Source: Clostridia bacterium
GTDB taxonomy: Bacteria > Bacillota > Clostridia > Christensenellales > UBA1242
NCBI GenBank assembly: GCA_017452445.1
Contig: JAFTMH010000001.1
Location: 1-64,000, forward strand
DNA: 64,000 bases
Reading direction: 5' to 3'
The position numbers and the translations under genes are program-made. Under the pieces are notes generated by a model. It was not told the DNA's origin. It saw nothing but the letters and a program-made list of their open reading frames with translations, and did no database searches. Positions 53,794-61,646 of the stretch are shown in pieces; position 1 is the stretch's first letter, and each line of letters starts with the position of its first letter.

Positions 53794-54603
53794 CTACTCT
53801 CTGCTTGTGATATCTTTGTAGATATCAAGGTTGTCTGGATATTGAATTCTTTCACTGTGATCAAGTGCTTCAAAGTCCAATGTAACAATAATTGGGACTT
53901 GTCCACTAGCAGCGTCAGTAGCTATCGTTTTAACAGAAATCAACTCATTATATTTGTTGAATGTCGCTGAAAATGAAAAAATTTCCAGCATTGCCATATA
54001 TGTAGTGTTTCCAGTTTTTTTGCTGTGTATTTTTTGTTTTGAAGTCCCCATTTCTGTCAAAACTGTAAGAACGTCTTTAACATCAGCATCATTGAAGTTG
54101 AGCATTTTTTCAATTTCTCCAAAGATCATATCCACAGCATCTTCAACATCAGTTGGATTGTATTCAAATGGACCATCTTGTTCTGCCCACAAATTTTGTT
54201 CTACAGTTGTTTTTGCATAGATGTTTTCATCTTTGATGTAACCTACAACATCAACTTTTGTTTGATCCATCAACACCATATGACAAGCAAAGTCGCCTTC
54301 AACTCCTCTTGCAAACAAGAGAATTCTTCCAGTCAAAACATATTCGACTGGGACTACATTAAACAATACCGAACCTTTGACTGAAAATTTATATCCATCA
54401 ATAAATTCTTTTACAACATCATCTCTGTCTAAATATGCCTTCAATTCGTCTTCTGTGTAAGTTCCATATTCAACAAATGATTCTGTTGCTGGTTCAGCCT
54501 GAGGAACTGTTGGTTCTTCCTTTTTGCCACAACCTGCAAAACCACAAATCGCAAACACAGCCACAACAAGGCAAATCACAAAACTTTTCAAAAATTTTTT
54601 CAT
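53794..54603 (-). CDS. small lipoprotein, array member 2
   Basis: 269 residues. Signal peptide with lipobox GFAGC, then GKKEEPTVPQ linker. The helix EDELKAYLDRDDVVKEFIDGYKFSVKGS starts the shared domain (given in parts here: EDELKAYLDRDD and FIDGYKFSVKG). The phrase KKTGNTTYMAML lies where the sisters have a Gly-Glu strand. The C-terminus is ALDHSERIQYPDNLDIY. AGGAG precedes the start. Probably exported and anchored by lspA-dependent processing. Function unknown. Confidence 0.75.
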   Translation of the reverse strand: MKKFLKSFVICLVVAVFAICGFAGCGKKEEPTVPQAEPATESFVEYGTYTEDELKAYLDRDDVVKEFIDGYKFSVKGSVLFNVVPVEYVLTGRILLFARGVEGDFACHMVLMDQTKVDVVGYIKDENIYAKTTVEQNLWAEQDGPFEYNPTDVEDAVDMIFGEIEKMLNFNDADVKDVLTVLTEMGTSKQKIHSKKTGNTTYMAMLEIFSFSATFNKYNELISVKTIATDAASGQVPIIVTLDFEALDHSERIQYPDNLDIYKDITSRE

Positions 54604-54635
54604 ATCTTTCTCCTTTTAATAAAATTCACTTCAAA

Positions 54636-55422
54636 CTATTCTCTTGCAGAAACATCAGTATAGTTTTCATATCCTTCTGGATAAGGAATTCTTGTGTTGT
54701 GATCCACTTCCAACATTTCAAGTATAAGGGACACATTGTCTGTGTTTCCATCAGCAGCAACAATCACTGCTTCAAAAGTTGAAAGTTCGTTAAATTTGTT
54801 GAAAGCAAACTTTGCAAAACTTGCGTCATTTTCGCCTGCATACAATGCAAAAACCACTTCACCCGTTTGCAAATTTGTTGTTTTTTTCAACAACTACTTC
54901 AGGTTTTTCTGCCAAATCAGAAATGATTTCTTCTGGATAATAATTGATTTCAGGCAATTCTCTTACATAGTCAACAAATTCTGAAACCGTTTCTTGACAT
55001 TTCAAAATATAGCCATCAATGTCATATCCATCTTCAACCCAAAGCTTTGGCGAGAAGTTGATGTCTGCATAAACATCACCCTCTTTCAAATAAGCATCAC
55101 CACTTATTTTAATATTTGTTTGTGAAAGAAGTGAAACTGACGCTCTTACATCTGTGTAAGCATTGTACAGTATCACTGTTCCATCAATGTAAGAAAATGT
55201 TTGTCCATTGGTGCTTTCTATCTTCATTTTTACTGCAAAACCATCAACAAACGCCAAGTAGCTGTCATTTTCTTCAAAATATTCTTCCATCTCTGCCAAA
55301 GTAATTGTTTCAACAATAGGTTCTGCCGGTTCTTGTTGTTTCTTTCCACAACCTGCCAAACCACAAACTGCAAACACTGCAACAACAAGACAAAGCACAA
55401 ATGATTTAAAAAACTTTTTCAT
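54636..55422 (-). pseudogene. small lipoprotein, array member 3, frameshifted
   Basis: Two frames make one lipoprotein: 55422 down to about 54880 (lipobox GLAGC, EMEEYFEENDSYLAFVDG) and then 54893-54636 (TTNLQTGEVVFALYAG, ending RIPYPEGYENY). They meet in a run of seven A on the minus strand (54881-54887 on +). With six A the frame reads VVVEKTTNLQTGEVVF, matching member 1 (EKTTNTETGEV). One extra A therefore breaks it. This is either a real pseudogene, a slippage or phase-variable tract, or an assembly error. Confidence 0.8.
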
Positions 55423-55454
55423 ATCTTTCTCCTTTTCTTAATTTTTTTGTTGTA

Positions 55455-56273
55455 TTATGCAGTGATTTCGATGTATTCATCGATATTTTCTGGATAGAAA
55501 ATTCTGTCATTGTGATCCAACGCATTCATTTTCACTTCAACATAAGATGCCTCGCCTTCAATTTGCGCTTCAACAAATGTCGCAAATTTTTCAAGCTCGT
55601 TGAATTGATTAAAACCGAAAAGATAATATTGTCCATTGCCAAAGCTTACTCTAAATTCAACTTCACCTGTTTCGCCAATTGTGATTTTTTCAACAACAAC
55701 CTCTTCATCCATATCAAATGTCAAATACAATGCTCTTGATGGATATGTGTTGATTGTAGGAAAGTCTTTGACCATTTCCACAATGTTTCCAACCACTTTG
55801 TTGATGTCAATTTTGTCCAAGTCAACATCACTTGCAGATGGATCAACCCAACCTTTTGATGAATAATCAAAGTTTACATATACATGATCATTGTCATCAT
55901 TGTCGTCGTAACTATTTTTCCAAATAATATCTGTCGAAACTTTGTATTTTGACTCTACACTCGCTTGCACTGATGCTTGCAAATCTGTGCGATCATAATA
56001 TGTAAGCACCTTTGCAGACACATCAACACTCTGTTTTGCTTCTATGCCATCAATTGAAAGTTGCAAACTGAAACCATCTACAAATTCCAACCATACATTG
56101 TTATCTTCAAAAAAATCATACAAATCTTGCGCCGAAATTGTTTCAACTGTTGTTGGATCAACTGCTGGCACAACAGGGGCTTCTTCTTCCTTTTTGCCAC
56201 AACCTGCCAAACCACAAATTGCAAACACTGCAACAACAAGACAAAGTGTTATAGATTTAAAAAATTTCTTCAT
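55455..56273 (-). CDS. small lipoprotein, array member 4
   Basis: 272 residues. Lipobox GLAGC followed by GKKEEEAPVVPAV linker. The shared domain: DLYDFFEDNNVWLEFVDGFSLQLSIDG, the phrase EKITIGETGEVEFRV and the C-terminus ALDHNDRIFYPENIDEY. An ATG codon preceded by AGGAGGC-like sequence starts it. It is the intact copy closest in design to the frameshifted member 3. Confidence 0.75.
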   Translation of the reverse strand: MKKFFKSITLCLVVAVFAICGLAGCGKKEEEAPVVPAVDPTTVETISAQDLYDFFEDNNVWLEFVDGFSLQLSIDGIEAKQSVDVSAKVLTYYDRTDLQASVQASVESKYKVSTDIIWKNSYDDNDDNDHVYVNFDYSSKGWVDPSASDVDLDKIDINKVVGNIVEMVKDFPTINTYPSRALYLTFDMDEEVVVEKITIGETGEVEFRVSFGNGQYYLFGFNQFNELEKFATFVEAQIEGEASYVEVKMNALDHNDRIFYPENIDEYIEITA

Positions 56274-56396
56274 AAAATCTGCCTCCTACTTAAATAATAA
56301 CACTACAAAAGACAAAAACAAAAACATTTTTGCTATTTTTTTGCTCCATTTAATATATTCTTTATATTAAACCACAAAATATCTCACCAAAAATAA

Positions 56397-56424
56397 AAAA
56401 AGAAGGCAAAAACCTTCTTTTTTC
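56397..56424 (-). terminator. intrinsic terminator
   Basis: Stem AAAAGAAGG-caaaaa-CCTTCTTTT plus T-run, after array member 5. Confidence 0.85.
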
Positions 56425-56432
56425 AAATCAAA

Positions 56433-57171
56433 TTAAACTGCTTCTGTGTATGTGTCAAGGTCAGCAGGATAGTTGATTTCAGCATCTGCTGCAAGCGCTT
56501 TAATTGAAGAATACATAACTTGTTTTCCTGCAGTATATTTTGCAGAATATTCAACAATGTGTCCGTCTTTATAACCAACAACCATTTCTACATCGGCAGT
56601 TACGCCTTCAGCTTCTTGTGTTGTGTAAATTTTAAATCTTACAAGACCATCTTCACCTGTCAACTTCTTAACTTTGAATGATTCTTCCATAGCTTCCATA
56701 GCTGCATAGCTTTCCAAGATTGTCAACATTTCAGATTCAATATCTGCCTCTGACATAGCATTTTGAATTTGAGAAATCATATCAGTATACTCTTCGCTTT
56801 CTGTATCAAGTGCAACTTTAACCTTGCCTTCTGTTGTTGAAAGATAAGCATAACTATCTTTCACATACGCGCCAAAAGCTTCGCCATCCACATTGATTGT
56901 CATTGCAACTTGGACATCTGATTCTCCCAAAACAACTTGACCATCAATTTTCTGCAAAAACTTGTTTTCCTGCTTTGACAACTGTATAAATTTCGTAACC
57001 TTCATTAAATTCGTTTACTGTATCTTCTGCAGATGCAATTGTGTAGAGTTCTGCAACAGTAGCATCATCTCCATTCTTAAATTCATCTTTTGATCCACAT
57101 CCTGCCAAGCAGCAAATTGCAAAAACTGCAACTACAAGGCTAAGAGCCATCGACTTAAAAAATTTCTTCAT
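56433..57171 (-). pseudogene. small lipoprotein, array member 5, frameshifted
   Basis: The N-terminal frame (Met at 57171, lipobox CLAGC, NEFNEGYEIYTVVKAGKQVFAEN) stops at 56944. The C-terminal frame picks up at about 56950 with KIDGQVVLGESDVQVAM and runs to INYPADLDTY at 56433. Joining the frames with one A removed gives QVFAEIDGQVVL, which aligns with QTFSYIDGTVIL of member 3 without gaps. The shift is at a short run (four A), less prone to slippage than member 3. Either a decayed gene or a base-calling error. Confidence 0.75.
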
Positions 57172-57300
57172 AAAAATATTTACCTCCCACTTGCAGTATA
57201 TCACTCAACATTTGCAAAATGCAAACGATTTGCAAATTAAAAAAAAACAATTTAAAAAAACAAAAAAAGACAAACCAACAGTTTGCCTCTTTATGTCTAT

Positions 57301-57903
57301 TTATAAATCTTGCTTGCCACCATTTGCTTTTTCTCTCTTTCCAAATTCGGTCATACTCTTGTAGAAGTCATATATAAATTGAGTTTTTGGCTCATTCCAT
57401 GCCGCTTCCAATTGTTGAAGATATGGCGAATTTTCTTGCAACAAGGCACATTGTGGATTGATTGTCAAATTGCCATCCTTGTCATAAAACCCAACAATAA
57501 GTTCTGGCGGAATTCTTTTTCTTCCATCTTTTCCAAACCCTGCGAAAATTGGATGTGGTGGATTTGTGTGCACTGCATCACAAAAAAAGGAAAATTGACA
57601 AGTGTGTTCGTTTCCACTTTTTGAATCGCCACCACGGCTTGCTTCCCACATACTTGGGATTGCAACAATCACAGTCGCATCGGTGTAAGGAAAAAACCAA
57701 TCCAAATCTTCAAGTTGCACATCTTTTGCCACATCACCAAAAATTTTGATTGTGCCTTCTATTGTGCGACAACCTCTTTCTTCAAGACCCGTTTCACAAA
57801 TCTCTTGTGCATTTGCTTTTGCTGTGGTGTGCAATCCAAGCGAAAATCCGTGTTTCTCGTATATGTCATACAATCTATTCAAAACATTTGCATATTTCAT
57901 CAT
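57301..57903 (-). CDS. unknown protein with possible ADP-ribosylation-like N-terminus
   Basis: A 200-residue soluble protein. Residues about 15-40 (HGFSLGLHTT, then AQEICETGL) have the L-H-x-T ... I-x-x-x-G-L layout often seen at the start of ADP-ribosyltransferase-like folds. Further on, VIVAIPSMWEAS and RIPPELIVGFYDKDGN with the late Glu/Asp resemble nothing I can name. No signal peptide. The fold idea is weak. It is alone, between the lipoprotein array and a CAT-like gene. Confidence 0.5.
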   Translation of the reverse strand: MMKYANVLNRLYDIYEKHGFSLGLHTTAKANAQEICETGLEERGCRTIEGTIKIFGDVAKDVQLEDLDWFFPYTDATVIVAIPSMWEASRGGDSKSGNEHTCQFSFFCDAVHTNPPHPIFAGFGKDGRKRIPPELIVGFYDKDGNLTINPQCALLQENSPYLQQLEAAWNEPKTQFIYDFYKSMTEFGKREKANGGKQDL

Positions 57904-57961
57904 ATATTTATATTACCATATTTCACCCTTTTTGTCAAATTTGTCCACATTTACACAACAA

Positions 57962-57990
57962 AAAAACTTCCGAAGTGGAAGTCTTTTATT
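57962..57990 (-). terminator. intrinsic terminator
   Basis: Stem ACTTCC-gaagt-GGAAGT with a U-run on minus, after the gene ending at 57986. Confidence 0.7.
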
Positions 57991-58642
57991 TGCTTTTGAG
58001 TTCGGTTTTTATTTGCTTTGCAAGGATGTGCATATTCTTTTCTATTTCGTTGAAAATTTCGCCAACCTCTTGACCGTCCATGCAAGCATGATGGACTCTG
58101 AGCGAAATGTTGAGATGCTTTTTCAATCCCTTTTTCTCAATCTTTCCCCAAGCAAAAAACGGGTTGTAAAAATCTCTAAAAAAGTTTACTGAAATTGTCT
58201 CAAATTGTCTGTTTGTCACTGCCGAAGTTGACATGCAAGCATGATCTCTGCCAACAAACTTTCGATTGCAACAGTTTTCGTGACAGTGTTTTCTCACTGT
58301 TTCATATTCGTCATAAAAATCCAAAAACTTGTCAAAGTATGGCAAGTCCACATAATACAACTGCTTGTCTTTGCCCTCAACAATCATGTCAACACACATG
58401 TCGTCATATTTTATAAATGTGTCGTTTTTGATGTCATAATAACACCCATCAAACTTGCGACAAGCTTTCAAAATGCAGTAAAGCATCAAGGCATTAAATC
58501 TAAAACCTTTCTTTTTCAAGCCGACCAATGGCGTGACATCAAATTTTGAAGAAAGCACAATTGTCGGAAGTGCTGCATCTTTAAACATTGCCACAGCATT
58601 TGCTCTTGGCGATGTTGTCAAATCTACAATTTCAAACGCCAT
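57986..58642 (-). CDS. chloramphenicol acetyltransferase (CAT)-family protein
   Basis: A 218-residue trimeric-type acyltransferase. The catalytic motif HHACMDG is near the C-terminus (family HHxxxDG). DVTPLVGLKKKGFRFNALMLYCILKA and VNFFRDFYNPFFAWGKIE match the CAT fold, and the length is that of CatA. It may acetylate chloramphenicol or an unrelated substrate. The context shows no resistance cassette. It is 9 bp after a Nudix gene in the same direction. Confidence 0.85.
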   Translation of the reverse strand: MAFEIVDLTTSPRANAVAMFKDAALPTIVLSSKFDVTPLVGLKKKGFRFNALMLYCILKACRKFDGCYYDIKNDTFIKYDDMCVDMIVEGKDKQLYYVDLPYFDKFLDFYDEYETVRKHCHENCCNRKFVGRDHACMSTSAVTNRQFETISVNFFRDFYNPFFAWGKIEKKGLKKHLNISLRVHHACMDGQEVGEIFNEIEKNMHILAKQIKTELKSK

Positions 58643-58651
58643 TTCAAACCT

Positions 58652-59110
58652 CTAGCATTCTGCAAACACAACCTTAACTTCGTTTGCAAGGTCATGTCCA
58701 TAAGCGTTGAAATCTTCCACAAGTGCTTTTGCAACTTCTGGTGGCATAAGTGGCAAGTTTGGAATGTCTTTGACTTCAATCAAAGTTGGTTTGTAAACCC
58801 CTCTGCTTACATCGCCTTGATATTCTTCACCTTCGCCCGAACCAAATTCGCCAGAAACCCACTTGCAAAGATAGAAGTGTTCGATTGACTTTGCGCTTTC
58901 GTAAACATAAACCTTTTTAATTGGTTCTACTGTCATGCCAAACTCTTCAATCACTTCTCTTGTCACGCATTGTTGCTCGGTTTCGCCTTCGTCCATGCCG
59001 CCGCCTGGAAATGTGTAATACACTCTGCCTCCCTTTTCGCGATACATAGACACGATTTTGTCTTCAATAAACACAATCGCTCTTCCGCTTTTTCTTCTGT
59101 TGTCGTTCAT
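58652..59110 (-). CDS. Nudix hydrolase
   Basis: 152 residues with the Nudix box in GGGMDEGETEQQCVTREVIEEFG (shown in parts: GGGMDEGET, then REVIEEFG), which matches Gx5Ex7REUxEExGU. It cleaves nucleoside diphosphates linked to another moiety; the substrate is unknown. It forms a short run with the CAT-like and GNAT genes and could be co-transcribed with them. Confidence 0.9.
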   Translation of the reverse strand: MNDNRRKSGRAIVFIEDKIVSMYREKGGRVYYTFPGGGMDEGETEQQCVTREVIEEFGMTVEPIKKVYVYESAKSIEHFYLCKWVSGEFGSGEGEEYQGDVSRGVYKPTLIEVKDIPNLPLMPPEVAKALVEDFNAYGHDLANEVKVVFAEC

Positions 59111-59150
59111 TCTATCCTCCTTTTTTATATATCAAATTGACTTTCGCCAA

Positions 59151-60299
59151 TTAGATAACCCCGTCCTTCTTCAATTCTAGCACACTTTCGCAATGAAGTC
59201 TATACTCATCGTTGATATCAATAAATTTATTTCTCCAACGAGGTGCAATTTTGTCTTGCAAACTCAAACTGTAAATCACAACTTCTGCACCTTGATTAAA
59301 CTTGTTGTCTTTTTTGTTTGTGTAAGGCTCAACAATCTGCATAAGTTTGCGATAAATGCTCTGCGCCTCAATGTTGAGATTGCTGTAAGTCTGAATACGC
59401 AAATTCTTTTTGTTGTATTGTCTTGCGATTTCCACAATCTTAAACAAAAGTTGTGTCGCAATGCCTTGTCGGCGCTTATCTTCTCTTACGCCAAGCCAGT
59501 TGATCCAAATGTCATCTGGATATTCTTCATATTCATACAAGCCAACAAACCCAACAGGTTCGCAGTTTAAGTATGCCAAATATGTCAATGGCAAAATCTT
59601 CTTTTTAAAACGATTTTTTCTTTTTGTCTCTGCCTTAAAATCAAGATAACCAACCTCTTCATATTTGTTGAAGATGTCATATTGCATTTTGCCAGCAATT
59701 TTGACATTGTTTTTGCTGATTTCTTCCAACTGCAAATGAGGGATAAGTTTTGACATGTTGAAAAATTCTCCCTCGTAAATCTTTCCACCTGTCGAATTGC
59801 AAATGTATCTTGATTTAAAGTTGTTGACCATGTATTTGATGCCATCAACGCTCACACAATCAGCAACAACTTTTGTTATGTCAATCCCTTTGTTTTTAAG
59901 AGAATTAACTTTGTCAACAAGACCTTTCCACAAGTGCAAAATCGCTTCGCCATCACGGTATTTAGGGTGCACAACAATCGAAGTAAACAAACACTTGTTT
60001 TCACCCTTTCTAAACGCCTTTATGTCTTTTGCATCAATCCTAAAATCTCTCAATTTTCCGGACAAAACCTTCTCGTAAGCAGCCGCTGCGAGTGGCATCA
60101 AATTGATATACCCAATCAACCTTTTGTTGAGCCATAAAAAGGTGTATATTTGTGGTTCTTTTTCAACCCAAGACATACACCTTTCAATATCGCCGACATC
60201 AACACTGTTGAAAACCATTGCATCAAGCTCGATTGCTTTTTGCAAAGTTTTCTTGTCTGCCGTATAAGTTATTTCCCAAACTTTGTTTTCTGTTTTCAT
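59151..60299 (-). CDS. GNAT-family acetyltransferase, probably two domains
   Basis: About 382 residues from MKTENK (60299); an upstream Met at 60320 is in frame. Two GNAT-like halves appear. The first has LFTSIVVHPKYRDGEAILHLW and ends in VDGIKYMVNNFKS. The second, from about residue 205, has CEPVGFVGLYEY, INWLGVREDKRRQGIATQLL with the acetyl-CoA loop RRQGIA, and NLRIQTYSN. The donor is acetyl-CoA; the acceptor is unknown. A TATAAT lies only eight bases before ATG at 60299, so the message may be nearly leaderless. Confidence 0.8.
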   Translation of the reverse strand: MKTENKVWEITYTADKKTLQKAIELDAMVFNSVDVGDIERCMSWVEKEPQIYTFLWLNKRLIGYINLMPLAAAAYEKVLSGKLRDFRIDAKDIKAFRKGENKCLFTSIVVHPKYRDGEAILHLWKGLVDKVNSLKNKGIDITKVVADCVSVDGIKYMVNNFKSRYICNSTGGKIYEGEFFNMSKLIPHLQLEEISKNNVKIAGKMQYDIFNKYEEVGYLDFKAETKRKNRFKKKILPLTYLAYLNCEPVGFVGLYEYEEYPDDIWINWLGVREDKRRQGIATQLLFKIVEIARQYNKKNLRIQTYSNLNIEAQSIYRKLMQIVEPYTNKKDNKFNQGAEVVIYSLSLQDKIAPRWRNKFIDINDEYRLHCESVLELKKDGVI

Positions 60300-60365
60300 A
60301 AAATTTATTATACCACCCATATCTCACATTTTCAAAGCAGAATTTTGCACAAAATCATCACTTTC

Positions 60366-60396
60366 AAAAAAAGCCTCAACCATTGCGATTGAGACT
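60366..60396 (-). terminator. original terminator of tRNA-Arg, now separated from it
   Basis: On the minus strand GTCTCAA-tcgcaatgg-TTGAGGC (one G-U) is followed by seven U. It lies just beyond the left copy of the 43-bp repeat. The tRNA it once served begins at 62677, so an insertion of 2,201 bp has come between. Confidence 0.8.
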
Positions 60397-60400
60397 TTGC

Positions 60401-60443
60401 TGGTGACCCCACCGGGACTCGAACCCAGAACGGAAACTTAGGA
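60401..60443 (-). repeat. left copy of the 43-bp direct repeat (att site)
   Basis: The 43 bases match 62602-62644 exactly. They are the 3' end of tRNA-Arg(CCT), from anticodon loop base CTAAG through T-arm and acceptor to CCA. The bases on both sides differ from the second copy, so the repeat is bounded exactly. It is a remnant, not a tRNA gene. Confidence 0.92.
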
Positions 60444-60504
60444 ACAATAGAAAATCATTAAAATAACCTTTCTATCGCTCATTTTATCAATTATCATAAA
60501 AATT

Positions 60505-60543
60505 ATAGTCAATTTAGTCCAAAACCTCAACCAAATTGACTAT
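60505..60543. repeat. 11-bp perfect inverted repeat near left att
   Basis: ATAGTCAATTT (60505-60515) and AAATTGACTAT (60533-60543) with 17 bases between. It lies in gene-free DNA 62 bp inside the element. It may be an arm-type recombinase site, an excision-factor site or part of an origin. Confidence 0.75.
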
Positions 60544-60570
60544 CTTTTCTAACTTTTAATCAACCCTACG

Positions 60571-60592
60571 CCAAATCGCGGTAACGATTTGG
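60571..60592. repeat. 8-bp perfect inverted repeat near left att
   Basis: CCAAATCG-cggtaa-CGATTTGG, with a further imperfect echo of CCTACgCCAAA as TTTGGGTGTAG at about 60615-60625. No gene lies between 60444 and 60637; these repeats are all it holds. Confidence 0.7.
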
Positions 60593-60637
60593 TGCACTTT
60601 TGACCAATTTCACCGTTTGGGTGTAGTTTGCAAAAAA

Positions 60638-60934
60638 TTACTTCTTTTTATGGTTATGGTAATGACCATGTAAATGAAGCTGTTTGCTATTATCATTTTT
60701 ATTAAAGTTAATATTTTTTGTAGAATTGTCAATTTCGACTCTAGGTTGTCGTAATTCTCTTTTAGCAATATCTATTTCAACATTATTTTTATGTATTTTT
60801 TTGTTAATTTTCATTCTACCTTTTTCATCAAAAGGATCTAATTTTTCTCTCTTGTCTCTTAATCTTTGATTGGACGCATCAGCCTTTCTATATCTATCTT
60901 GTGGTGATTTTTTTCTAAACAAATTCTCAAACAT
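60638..60934 (-). CDS. small basic protein with His-rich tail
   Basis: 98 residues from MFENLFRKK (60934), chosen because GGAGG is six bases upstream; a TTG at 60940 is too close to that site. Charged and low in hydrophobics, Lys/Arg/Asn-rich, with a long helical middle (KINKKIHKNNVEIDIAKREL) and an end rich in His (HLHGHYHNHKKK) that might bind metal or nucleic acid. No family recognised. It is 26 bp after the membrane-protein gene in the same direction, within the tRNA-Arg element. Confidence 0.6.
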   Translation of the reverse strand: MFENLFRKKSPQDRYRKADASNQRLRDKREKLDPFDEKGRMKINKKIHKNNVEIDIAKRELRQPRVEIDNSTKNINFNKNDNSKQLHLHGHYHNHKKK

Positions 60935-60960
60935 AAACAACCTCCATTAAAAAATTTATT

Positions 60961-61314
60961 CTAGGCAAATTGACGAAAGCAACGCCATACTATTAATGAT
61001 ATCAAAACAATAATTGCAATAGCTAACAATAACCACATCCACCATATTGTTCCAACAGTCATAAAACCAAGAACAAATAAATCAACAACAAAATAAACAA
61101 TGCAATATGCTATACTACCAAGCCAAGGACACTCTCCTGGTATATAAAACAACCCAACAATGAAAAATGAGACAGGAAAAAGTATTAAAGCAAATAACCA
61201 ATTAAATGTTGTTGCAAAAAAACAATTGAGTTTTTCAAAAGGATTTGGAACAAAAAATTGTCTAACAAAATAACTTATAGTTGAAATTACACCATATAAA
61301 CTTAATTTTTTCAT
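60961..61314 (-). CDS. small three-helix membrane protein
   Basis: 117 residues with hydrophobic segments at about 33-55, 62-82 and 88-108, the last ending IIVLISLIVWRCFRQ. No motif of a known transporter or toxin. It is divergent from the HEPN gene and co-directional with the His-tailed gene. In a defence setting such a protein could be a membrane effector, but that is only a thought from position. Confidence 0.6.
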   Translation of the reverse strand: MKKLSLYGVISTISYFVRQFFVPNPFEKLNCFFATTFNWLFALILFPVSFFIVGLFYIPGECPWLGSIAYCIVYFVVDLFVLGFMTVGTIWWMWLLLAIAIIVLISLIVWRCFRQFA

Positions 61315-61646
61315 GGTAATTATTGTAGCATATTTTCAGGAAATTTGCAAGAATTTATCATTTTGTAAATAATTCATTACAAACTTTGTAGGTAATCTCA
61401 ATCACATGGTCAATTTCAAAGTTATGAAGTTGACCTTTTTCTATGTCTAAATTAAAATATTCTTTCCATTTATCTTTTGAAAAGCCTTTAACAAAAGCAT
61501 CTTCTTTTTCTTATACTTTGGACACACTTATACACATTTTGGAAAAAAGACAAGAAAAAGAGTGCTAAATTTTTAAACACTGCAATTAAAATACTTTATT
61601 ATTTCACTTCCTGACGCTATAATATTATCAATACAGAGGAGATAAT
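61315..61646. other. divergent intergenic region of the element
   Basis: About 330 bp. It contains the protein-like remnant at 61358-61510, a TATAAT at 61618-61623 as candidate -10 for the HEPN gene (no good -35), and AGAGGAG just before that gene. I see no RNA gene. Confidence 0.5.
61358..61510 (-). pseudogene. C-terminal remnant of an unknown gene
   Basis: An open frame of 50 codons reads as protein-like sequence, GFSKDKWKEYFNLD then GQLHNFEIDHVIEITYKV, ending CNELFTK and TGA. It is closed upstream by TAA without a start codon. Codon use resembles the other genes of the element. It looks like the tail of a gene whose 5' part is gone, perhaps displaced when the HEPN gene came in. No family recognised. 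Confidence 0.4.

Noticed and set aside
54876..54890. Programmed -1 frameshift at the A-AAA-AAC heptamer
   Set aside because: The heptamer is present, but a -1 slip does not lead into the conserved frame; the sister genes require the +1 frame (one A fewer).
60401..60443. A second tRNA-Arg gene
   Set aside because: Only the last 43 bases exist; the bases before them do not form the anticodon stem or D-arm.
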